Shown piece by piece: positions 1-7,593 of a DNA stretch of 64,000 nt. Origin of the DNA: Clostridia bacterium (GTDB lineage Bacteria > Bacillota > Clostridia > Caldicoprobacterales > Caldicoprobacteraceae); contig PKRC01000004.1 of the NCBI GenBank assembly GCA_017577715.1, forward strand, positions 1-64,000. Direction: 5' to 3'. Numbering within the stretch: position 1 is the stretch's first letter; each line of letters starts with the position of its first letter. A program made the position numbers and the translations under genes. The notes beneath the pieces were generated by a model that did not search any database, was not told the origin of the DNA, and was given only the letters and a program-made list of their open reading frames with translations.

Positions 1-371
<371 letters not shown>

Positions 372-455
372 TAAAGCTCTGCATTGTGCAGTTTTGAGGG
401 TGCAGGAAGCGCTTTAAGAGCGGTTAGCACCTTGAGAAAAAGTGAAGGAAGAAAG

Positions 456-575
<120 letters not shown>

Positions 576-588
576 CTTTAAATGGCGT

Positions 589-663
589 TCCTCAGTAGCT
601 CAACGGTAGAGCACTCGGCTGTTAACCGAGGGGTTGTTGGTTCGAATCCAACCTGAGGAGCCA
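589..663 (+). tRNA. tRNA-Asn (anticodon GTT)
   Basis: A full cloverleaf is visible. The acceptor stem is TCCTCAG (589-595) with CTGAGGA (653-659); the anticodon stem CTCGG/CCGAG carries the loop CTGTTAA with anticodon GTT; the T arm is GTTGG-TTCGAAT-CCAAC. The discriminator G is followed by an encoded CCA (661-663). It sits directly after 5S, as the last gene of the rrn operon. Confidence 0.96.
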
Positions 664-794
664 TTCTTTTTTTGGCTAGTTTTCGTCAAGTTAAAGTGAG
701 CTTTAAAAAGCAAGTTTTGACTTATATCGTTGAGTACAGAATTTTCAAGGTGGCTTAGGTAGGATAGGGAAAATTTAATAAGATTGCGGAAGTG

Positions 795-824
795 ACAAGC
801 TCTTTTTAAAGGGCTTGTTTTTTT
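795..824 (+). terminator. Intrinsic terminator after the rRNA/tRNA operon
   Basis: The arms ACAAGCTC and GGGCTTGT form a stem with one G-U pair and an 8-base loop, followed by a run of seven T. It lies 130 bases after tRNA-Asn and before the hom promoter. The rest of 664-972 holds only this site, AT-rich spacer and the hom promoter. Confidence 0.75.
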
Positions 825-876
825 ATATGTGTACGGGGAGATGTTTTTGTTTCAGGCTTTTATAAATAAAATAATA

Positions 877-905
877 TTTACTCTGGGATTTTGGCATGTT
901 ATAAT
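877..905 (+). promoter_or_regulatory. Sigma-A promoter for hom
   Basis: Perfect -10 TATAAT (900-905) with an extended TGn element (897-899) and a weak -35 TTTACT (877-882) at 17-base spacing. It is the only good promoter between the rRNA terminator and hom, and probably also serves the genes downstream. Confidence 0.65.
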
Positions 906-972
906 CTAGCCTAAAGATTGTGCCGATAATGTTGTGATATCATAAGAACATCTTAAATGGGAGGGAGTACCG

Positions 973-2262
973 GTGGATAGCATAAAAATTGCACTTTTAG
1001 GTCTGGGAAATGTAGGCAGAGGAGTATGGAAGATACTGCACGGGCACCGGGACATGATAAGGGAATATGTTGGAGTTCCCATTGAGATAAAGAAAGTTTT
1101 AGTCCGAGATATCCACAAAAAGCGCGATATAGATGTGCCATTTCATATACTTACTACTAAGTTTGATGATATACTTTTTGATGAGGATATACATATTATT
1201 GTTGAATTAATGGGCGGCTTGAACCCTGCTTACCAATATATTAGAAAAGCCATTGAAAAGGGCAAACATGTAGTTACTGCAAACAAGGCTGTCATCGCAT
1301 CCTACGGTAAGGAATTGATACAATTAGCCAATCAAAGGAATGTCCTGCTACGATTTGAAGGAAGCGTAGGAGGAGGAATTCCTATAATCGCTGCCCTTAC
1401 CAAGAGCCTTGCTGCCAATGAAATAGAGACGGTGGTGGGCATAATAAACGGGACTACCAACTATATCCTCACCCAGATGACCAGATACGAGATGGATTTC
1501 AACACTGCATTAAAGCTGGCACAGGAAAAGGGATACGCCGAGGCTGATCCTACTTCGGATGTTGAAGGAGAGGATGCCGCCTTTAAGCTTTCCATATTGG
1601 CTTTTATTGCCTTTGGAGTGCAGGTCCCACCACAGGATATCCCTAGGGAAGGCATTACCCGTATTTCCGAAAAAGAAATTCAATATGCGGCCCAGCTGGG
1701 CTATACCATAAAGCTATTGGCTGTTGCCAAAAAGCACGATGGGAAACTCGACCTACATGTTCATCCAACACTGGTACCCATTACTCATCCTCTAGCTGCA
1801 GTCAATGACGAATTCAATGCTTTGTTCATCAAAGGTGACGCGATAGGGGAGCTAATGATGTATGGCAAAGGAGCCGGGTCGCTGCCTACAGGCAGTGCCG
1901 TAGTGGGCGATATAATGGATGTATCTTGCGCGATGATGTCAGGGTTTAGAGAGCCCTATGCCTATAGGAATGTTAGGGAAGACTTGTATATCAACGGTGA
2001 GGGTGAAGGGGAGTATTATGTGCGCCTCGAAGTGGTGGATCAACCGGGCGTACTTGGTAAGATCTCAACGGTTTTGGGGAATTACGGTGTAAGCATTGCT
2101 TCGGTGGTTCAGCGAGGCAGGGGTGAGCGGGTTGTACCGTTGGTTCTAATTACCCACAGGGTGGAGAGAAAGAAGCTAGACCTTGCACTGGAGGAAATCA
2201 AGAAGTTCGATGTGGTAGAAGAGGTGGCCAGCATCTTACGGGTAGAAAGCCATTCAAGTTGA
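973..2262 (+). CDS. hom: Homoserine dehydrogenase
   Basis: 429 aa. It reduces aspartate semialdehyde to homoserine with NAD(P)H, the branch point to threonine and methionine. The N-terminal Rossmann motif GLGNVGRG is at about residues 10-17; the central catalytic part has the EGSVGGGIPII and GIINGTTNYILT motifs; a C-terminal ACT domain (from about residue 350, YYVRLEVVDQPGVLGKIS) is the usual site of threonine feedback. The start is GTG, with GGGAGGGAG just upstream. The length is normal for the long Gram-positive form. thrB/thrC do not follow; the next gene is a decarboxylase, so hom stands apart from its pathway here. Confidence 0.95.
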   Translation: MDSIKIALLGLGNVGRGVWKILHGHRDMIREYVGVPIEIKKVLVRDIHKKRDIDVPFHILTTKFDDILFDEDIHIIVELMGGLNPAYQYIRKAIEKGKHVVTANKAVIASYGKELIQLANQRNVLLRFEGSVGGGIPIIAALTKSLAANEIETVVGIINGTTNYILTQMTRYEMDFNTALKLAQEKGYAEADPTSDVEGEDAAFKLSILAFIAFGVQVPPQDIPREGITRISEKEIQYAAQLGYTIKLLAVAKKHDGKLDLHVHPTLVPITHPLAAVNDEFNALFIKGDAIGELMMYGKGAGSLPTGSAVVGDIMDVSCAMMSGFREPYAYRNVREDLYINGEGEGEYYVRLEVVDQPGVLGKISTVLGNYGVSIASVVQRGRGERVVPLVLITHRVERKKLDLALEEIKKFDVVEEVASILRVESHSS

Positions 2263-2290
2263 AGGATGGGGAGGAGCGATAACTCTTAAA

Positions 2291-3733
2291 ATGGATATAA
2301 ACGAGGCGCCATTGGTCAAAACGCTTGTAGAGTATACAAACGAGGGTATCCTTCGATTTCATATGCCAGGACACAAGGGTGGCAAAGCTTTCCCAGAGGC
2401 ATTTTTATATAATCCGGCGGCTTTGGATGTAACCGAGATCCCCGGCATGGACAATCTCTACTGCCCTACTGGGGTGATCGCTCAGGCTCAAATGTTGGCA
2501 GCCAAAGCCTTTGGCGCGCGCCATACTTTTTTCATGGTTAACGGCTCAACAGTAGGGATTCAAGCCATGATAATGGCTGCCTGTAGGCCCGGTGATAAGT
2601 TGATTATTCCCAGAAACAGCCATAGGTCGGTATGGTCGGCTATGGTACTGGCTGATGTCAAGCCTGTATATGTTCAACCTCGATATGACCGGGTAAACTC
2701 TATGGCTACTCAAGTGTCGGTTCAGGATATTCAAAGAGCTTTGGATGATAACCCCGATGTTGTGGGGGTGCTGGTGGTACATCCCAATTATTACGGCATG
2801 TGCAGCCATTTGAAGCAGATAGAAAGGGTTGTTCATGATAGAGGGAAGCTGTTGCTGGTGGATGAGGCTCATGGTGCTCATTTTGTCTTTCATCCTGATT
2901 TACCCCCTTCGGCCGGAGAGCTGGGAGCCGATATATGGGTTCAAAGCGCTCATAAGACGCTACCCGCTTTGACGCAGGGGGCATATCTCCATGTAAAGGG
3001 ACCGCGGATTGATGAGAGGCGAGTAGCCCAGATTATAGCTATGTTACAGACCAGTAGCCCGTCCTATTTGATAATGGCTTCACTTGATTGGGCTCGGGCT
3101 CTGATGGAGGCAGAGGGCAGAAAGTTGATTGACAATTTGATTGAGGCGGTCCATCATGCAAAGGAGCAGCTACGAAGCCATCTAGGGCTTTTGACATTGG
3201 ACGATTATGACAGGAGTGAAGAGGTGGAGGCGCTGGACCCTACACGGCTAGTACTGGATGTGCGCCCGCTTGGGATCACTGGCTATCAAGCCGAGAAGCT
3301 ATTGAGAAGGGTTGGCGTGCAAGTTGAGATGAGCGACATACACCGCCTGGTACTCATATGTAGCGTAGCAGATGACAGGGCGGTTTTTGACGCCTTGGTT
3401 GAAAGATTGGCAAAGATGGCAGACGAGCTACCAGAACATAGGCTTGGCCCCTGTGTCGAATATAATGAGATGTCAATTTCCCAGGAAATACCGCAGCAAA
3501 TGATGTCGCCCAGGGAAGCTTTTTATAGTATAATAGAAAACATACCTCTAAGAGAAAGCGTAGGCAGAATATGCGCAGGGGTCATAGGTGCTTATCCTCC
3601 GGGTGTACCTCGTTTTTGTCCCGGAGAGTTAATAGATAAAGAAGGAATAGATGAGCTTTTGTACATACAGCGACAAGGAGGTTCTCTTTTTGGGCTTGTA
3701 GAGGGTCATCTAGTCCCAGTGGTAAGCGAATAG
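2291..3733 (+). CDS. Orn/Lys/Arg decarboxylase family protein (YaaO/SpeA-like)
   Basis: 480 aa, a PLP-dependent amino acid decarboxylase of fold type I, the same short form as B. subtilis SpeA and YaaO. Visible motifs: FHMPGHKGG near residue 24, the PLP-contacting VDEAHGAH, and the Schiff-base lysine in QSAHKTLPALTQ. The substrate (arginine or lysine) cannot be decided from sequence. In B. subtilis yaaO precedes tmk, and the same order holds here with 19 bases to the tmk start, so an operon is likely. By family it would make agmatine or cadaverine for polyamine supply. Confidence 0.88.
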   Translation: MDINEAPLVKTLVEYTNEGILRFHMPGHKGGKAFPEAFLYNPAALDVTEIPGMDNLYCPTGVIAQAQMLAAKAFGARHTFFMVNGSTVGIQAMIMAACRPGDKLIIPRNSHRSVWSAMVLADVKPVYVQPRYDRVNSMATQVSVQDIQRALDDNPDVVGVLVVHPNYYGMCSHLKQIERVVHDRGKLLLVDEAHGAHFVFHPDLPPSAGELGADIWVQSAHKTLPALTQGAYLHVKGPRIDERRVAQIIAMLQTSSPSYLIMASLDWARALMEAEGRKLIDNLIEAVHHAKEQLRSHLGLLTLDDYDRSEEVEALDPTRLVLDVRPLGITGYQAEKLLRRVGVQVEMSDIHRLVLICSVADDRAVFDALVERLAKMADELPEHRLGPCVEYNEMSISQEIPQQMMSPREAFYSIIENIPLRESVGRICAGVIGAYPPGVPRFCPGELIDKEGIDELLYIQRQGGSLFGLVEGHLVPVVSE

Positions 3734-3752
3734 CATGGAGAGAGGGTTGGTT

Positions 3753-4385
3753 ATGGCAGGGATTTTTATCACTTTTGAAGGCCCGGATGGGGCAGGGAAA
3801 ACTACTCAGGTTATGCTTCTGGAGCGGCATTTACGGCAAAAAGGCTATGATGTGCTGGTGACCCGTGAACCGGGTGGAACACCCGTAGGGGAGGAAATAC
3901 GCAAGCTTCTGCTTAACCGCAGCCATCAAGATATGGATGCCTTAACCGAGATGTATTTGTATGCAGCATCACGTGCCCAGCATGTAAGGCAAGTCATAAA
4001 ACCTGCCCTTGATAAGGGCATAGTGGTGTTGTGCGATAGATTTATCGATTCCAGCATAGCCTACCAGGGATTTGGAAGAGGATTGGGCATGGATGTGGTA
4101 GAAGCTGTAAACAGATATGCGCTGGGAGATATCCTACCTGATTTGACAATTTTTTTGAACATTCGGCCTGAAGAGGCTTTAGCAAGAGGCCGTATGAGGT
4201 TAAAAGAGGCGGACCGGCTAGAAAGCGAGAAATTGGAATTTCACCAGCGCGTTTACCAGGGCTTCCTCATTTTACAGGAAAGGTATACACAGCGCATCAA
4301 AGTGGTAGATGCATCAAGGAGCGTTGAGGAGGTATTTAAACAAGTTCTGGAGTTGGTAGAATATTTGCTATCATGTAAAAAATAG
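3753..4385 (+). CDS. tmk: Thymidylate kinase
   Basis: 210 aa. It phosphorylates dTMP to dTDP. P-loop FEGPDGAGKTTQ at about residues 6-17, DR(F/Y) motif CDRFIDSSIAYQG, and a LID region rich in Arg. An ATG 18 bases further upstream is in frame, but the ribosome site GGAGAGAGGG lies between the two, so the second ATG (MAGIFITFEG) is chosen. It is followed by darA, yaaR and holB as in B. subtilis. Confidence 0.95.
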   Translation: MAGIFITFEGPDGAGKTTQVMLLERHLRQKGYDVLVTREPGGTPVGEEIRKLLLNRSHQDMDALTEMYLYAASRAQHVRQVIKPALDKGIVVLCDRFIDSSIAYQGFGRGLGMDVVEAVNRYALGDILPDLTIFLNIRPEEALARGRMRLKEADRLESEKLEFHQRVYQGFLILQERYTQRIKVVDASRSVEEVFKQVLELVEYLLSCKK

Positions 4386-4426
4386 GATATAATATAGCTA
4401 AGCAAGTCAAAAAGGGGGGATGAGCA

Positions 4427-4756
4427 GTGAAGCTCATAATTGCCGTGGTGCAGGATGAGGATGCTCAGAAGCTGATTTCTACCTTGATGAATGAGGGATT
4501 TGGGGTCACCAAGCTGGCTACTACAGGAGGTTTTTTGAGGGCAGGAAATACCACTTTGCTGATCGGTACCGAAAAAGAGAGGGTTGAATTAGCTCTATCC
4601 CTCATTGAGAAAGTGTGCAAGAGCAGGAAGCAGATAGCCACATCGCCTTCACCCGTGTCAGGTACCACAGGAGTATATATGCCCTATCCCATTGAAGTAA
4701 CAGTAGGCGGAGCTACCGTTTTTGTACTGGACGTGGAGGAGTTCAAGAAGATTTGA
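4427..4756 (+). CDS. darA: Cyclic di-AMP receptor DarA (PII-like, YaaQ/PstA)
   Basis: 109 aa with a GTG start behind AAGGGGGGATGA. The sequence MKLIIAVVQDED and the long T-loop region with GGFLRAGNTTLLIG match the DUF970/PII-like family whose trimers bind c-di-AMP. The downstream target is unknown in any species. The tmk-darA-yaaR-holB order is strongly conserved in Firmicutes. Confidence 0.92.
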   Translation: MKLIIAVVQDEDAQKLISTLMNEGFGVTKLATTGGFLRAGNTTLLIGTEKERVELALSLIEKVCKSRKQIATSPSPVSGTTGVYMPYPIEVTVGGATVFVLDVEEFKKI

Positions 4757-4791
4757 GCTAAGTATAACATTTCGGGGAGATAAAGGTAGCT

Positions 4792-5244
4792 ATGAGAATA
4801 AGGGATGCTGTCGTTAAAGACAAGGAAATGAGTTTAAACAGCTTAAGGAGAGAGAATTATCCGGGTAAAATACACAGCACAAGTTTTAACGGAATAATAC
4901 GCGATACGCAGGAAAAGTTAATTGAACAAGAGCTGTCACTGCTTGTTGAGGAGATTAGGCAGCAAGAGGAAAAACTGATCAAGCATCTTACTCTTGCTGA
5001 AGTCATTCGCTACAGAAAGTTGGTGTCAAAGTTTTTATCCATGGTTGTAAGCAATATGTATCAATTCGTAAAGCATGACCACTTCAGTAGCCAGGGCAGG
5101 CATGAGATATATGCTGTAGTAAACAAGGTCAATCAAAAATTAGAGGAGCTAGTGAAGCGAGTGCTTTATTCAGACAAGGATAAGCTCAAGATATTATCCC
5201 TGATAGACGATATTCGAGGGCTGCTGATAGACTTATTCTATTGA
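4792..5244 (+). CDS. yaaR: YaaR family protein (DUF327)
   Basis: 150 aa, with a charged helical sequence ending in DKLKILSLIDDIRGLLIDLFY, typical of DUF327. No enzymatic motif, signal or membrane segment is visible; the function is unknown in the family. Assigned on sequence character and on its fixed place between darA and holB (28 bases before holB). Confidence 0.85.
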   Translation: MRIRDAVVKDKEMSLNSLRRENYPGKIHSTSFNGIIRDTQEKLIEQELSLLVEEIRQQEEKLIKHLTLAEVIRYRKLVSKFLSMVVSNMYQFVKHDHFSSQGRHEIYAVVNKVNQKLEELVKRVLYSDKDKLKILSLIDDIRGLLIDLFY

Positions 5245-5272
5245 AAGGTTTGGAGAAAGGTTTGAACGGACT

Positions 5273-6247
5273 ATGAACTTTTCAGACATAATAGGCCAAT
5301 CATCTGTAGTAAACAGGTTAAAACAGATCATCGAAAGCAAGAGGATAGGCCATGCTTATCTGTTGGTTGGCCCGGAAGGAATAGGGAAAAAGACGCTAGC
5401 CAATATATTTGCTCGAGGGATTATGTGCACATCACATGGACAGAGGCCTTGTGATGTGTGCCGTTCATGCAGGCAATTCAATTCGGGGAATCATCCTGAT
5501 GTATACCGGGTTCAAAAAGGGGATAAAAGCAGTATAGGCGTGGAGCAAATAAGAGATCTGCTGGACGATATACACCTTAAACCTTATGAGTCCAGCCGCA
5601 AGGTTTATATAATTGAGGATGCCCACGCCATGACTGCACAGGCTCAAAATGCTTTTTTAAAGACTTTGGAAGAGCCTCCTTTTTTTGCTACCATTATTTT
5701 GCTTGCAGAGAGGGCCAACGAGCTACTGCCTACCATATTGTCACGCTGTCAGGTATTTCGTATGCAAAGGCTTACCAGAGAAGAAGTGTGTACCATCATA
5801 GTTAAGAACTTGGGCATACCTAAGGAAAAGGCTATGCTGTTTGCCGGCCTTTCCGATGGGATTCCGGGTAAAGGATTACAGCTAGCGGGCTCACAGGAGT
5901 TCCATCAGATGCGAAACGATGTTTTCAAATTTCTTGAGGGAATTTTTGATTATAGTGATATAGAAAAGATGGCCCAGTGGGAGCTTTTTAACCAATATAA
6001 GGACAGGATCGACGAAATACTGGACATGTTGGTCATATGGTTCAGGGATGTGCTGGCATATAAGGAGACCGGGGATTTTGGGTTGGTTATCAACATCGAT
6101 AAGCTGCCCATGATAGAAAAACAAGCCTCCTTATTTACATTGAGTCGTATAAGGAGTATCATTGAAAGTATAGAACGCACTCGAAGGATGCTGAAAGGAA
6201 ATGTCAACTTTCAATTAGCCATAGAGAATTTGCTGCTAAACATATAG
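5273..6247 (+). CDS. holB: DNA polymerase III subunit delta'
   Basis: 324 aa, part of the clamp-loader complex. Walker A-like GPEGIGKKTLA at about residues 33-43, a four-Cys zinc site (C-x8-C-x2-C-x2-C, from residue 46), and the sensor/SRC motif LPTILSRCQVF. Length and order match HolB of Gram-positives. The gene ends four bases before the first candidate start codon of ricT. Confidence 0.93.
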   Translation: MNFSDIIGQSSVVNRLKQIIESKRIGHAYLLVGPEGIGKKTLANIFARGIMCTSHGQRPCDVCRSCRQFNSGNHPDVYRVQKGDKSSIGVEQIRDLLDDIHLKPYESSRKVYIIEDAHAMTAQAQNAFLKTLEEPPFFATIILLAERANELLPTILSRCQVFRMQRLTREEVCTIIVKNLGIPKEKAMLFAGLSDGIPGKGLQLAGSQEFHQMRNDVFKFLEGIFDYSDIEKMAQWELFNQYKDRIDEILDMLVIWFRDVLAYKETGDFGLVINIDKLPMIEKQASLFTLSRIRSIIESIERTRRMLKGNVNFQLAIENLLLNI

Positions 6248-6260
6248 GGAGGTGATTTTT

Positions 6261-7175
6261 ATACAGACAGTGGTAGGGGTCAGATTCAAGAGAGCAGGCA
6301 AGATATATTACTTTGACCCCAATGACATAGAGCTTAACCGCGGTGACCACGTGATAGTGGAGACAGCCCGTGGAATAGAATATGGGGAAATAGTCGTACC
6401 GCCAAAGCAAGTCCCCGAGGAAGATATAGTCCCTCCCTTAAAAAAAGTCATTAGAAAGGCTACTGAAGAAGATGAGCAGAAGGTACGAGAGAACAAGGAA
6501 AAGGAAGTTAAAGCCTTTGAAATATGTTTAAGGGAGATTGCCAAGCACAACCTTCCTATGAAGCTGGTGGGAGTCGAATACACCTTTGATAATAACAAGC
6601 TCATATTCTATTTTACCGCTGAAGGGAGAGTGGATTTCCGCGAGCTGGTTAGGGATTTGGCAGCCATTTTTAGGACAAGGATAGAGCTCAGGCAAATTGG
6701 CGTACGCGATGAAGCCAAGATGATAGGAGGGCTAGGCCCTTGTGGCAGAGATATGTGTTGTTGCACTTTCCTGGGGGATTTTCAACCTGTATCTATTAAA
6801 ATGGCAAAGGAGCAAAAGCTTTCGCTTAATCCGGCTAAAATATCTGGCGTGTGTGGACGACTTATGTGTTGTTTGAAGTTCGAACAGGATTTTTACGAGG
6901 ATGTATTAAGGCGAATGCCAAAAGTGAACAAGGAAGTATTGACGCCTGATGGGAAAGGCATTGTGGTGGATATAAATGTGCTGTTTGAGAAAGTCAAGGT
7001 AAAGTTGATTCAGGATGATGACAATGTAGAAGTCAGAGAATATTCTCCCGATGAGGTAGAATTGTTAGACGAGGATCAAAGCGAAGATGCCCTAAAAGAG
7101 ATAAGTGAGATACAAGAAGATTTAAGTGAGGTGGATGAAGAGTTGAGGTCGTTGATAGAGGAATATGATGAATGA
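6261..7175 (+). CDS. ricT: PSP1-domain protein RicT (YaaT)
   Basis: About 304 aa. RicT works with RicA/RicF as the Y-complex that carries two [4Fe-4S] clusters and aids RNase Y-dependent mRNA maturation and Spo0A phosphorylation in B. subtilis. The PSP1 core is clear: GVRFKRAGKIYYFDP at the start, then GLGPCGRDMCCCTF and SGVCGRLMCCLKFE with the cluster cysteines. The C-terminus is a Glu/Asp-rich tail. The start is uncertain: the GTG at 6252 lies inside the ribosome site GGGAGGTGAT (6247-6256), the best-spaced codon is ATA at 6261, which aligns with the Met of B. subtilis YaaT, and GTG at 6270 is the next normal start. Confidence 0.9.
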   Translation: MQTVVGVRFKRAGKIYYFDPNDIELNRGDHVIVETARGIEYGEIVVPPKQVPEEDIVPPLKKVIRKATEEDEQKVRENKEKEVKAFEICLREIAKHNLPMKLVGVEYTFDNNKLIFYFTAEGRVDFRELVRDLAAIFRTRIELRQIGVRDEAKMIGGLGPCGRDMCCCTFLGDFQPVSIKMAKEQKLSLNPAKISGVCGRLMCCLKFEQDFYEDVLRRMPKVNKEVLTPDGKGIVVDINVLFEKVKVKLIQDDDNVEVREYSPDEVELLDEDQSEDALKEISEIQEDLSEVDEELRSLIEEYDE

Positions 7176-7257
7176 AAAAAATCTTGCAATTTTGGGTATT
7201 GATGATAGAATATAAGGTGTTTGTTGCGGGGGTTTCAATGTAAGGAGGTGAGGGTAG

Positions 7258-7428
7258 ATGGCCTATAAGATTACTGAGGAATGCATCGCATGCGGGGCTT
7301 GTCAGTCCGAGTGTCCGGTTGATGCCATCTCCGAAGGTGAGGACATCTATGTTATAGATCCGGATGCTTGTATAGAGTGTGGCGCATGTGCCGATGTTTG
7401 CCCTGTGGGTGCTCCTCAACAGGAATAA
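7258..7428 (+). CDS. 2[4Fe-4S] ferredoxin
   Basis: 56 aa, the small clostridial type. Two cluster motifs CxxCxxCxxxC with Cys at 9, 12, 15, 19 and 38, 41, 44, 48; the fourth Cys of each is followed by Pro. It carries electrons between oxidoreductases in anaerobic metabolism. The ribosome site AAGGAGGTGAG is very strong, which suits an abundant protein. It lies 82 bases after ricT and is closed by a terminator; no specific redox partner is next to it. Confidence 0.95.
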   Translation: MAYKITEECIACGACQSECPVDAISEGEDIYVIDPDACIECGACADVCPVGAPQQE

Positions 7429-7450
7429 ACAGGAGTACACCGTAAAAAAG

Positions 7451-7482
7451 GAACCTGATCGTTTAGATTGGGTTCTTTTTTT
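7451..7482 (+). terminator. Intrinsic terminator after ferredoxin
   Basis: A 10-base-pair stem (GAACCTGATC with GATTGGGTTC, two G-U pairs) around loop GTTTA, followed by seven T. It ends the hom-to-ferredoxin block. Confidence 0.85.
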
Positions 7483-7513
7483 ATTGTGATAAATTTTGCC
7501 TGATAGCAGGAAT

Positions 7514-7542
7514 TTGGCAACTTATGCCGAAATATTTATATA
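7514..7542 (+). promoter_or_regulatory. Sigma-A promoter for the SpoIID/SH3 gene
   Basis: -35 TTGGCA (7514-7519), 17-base spacer, -10 TATATA (7537-7542). It lies between the ferredoxin terminator and the next start codon. Confidence 0.6.
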
Positions 7543-7593
7543 CAGTGGTTAAGTAAAGGCCTGAAACTATAAACTGCGGGGAGTGATGTAGCT

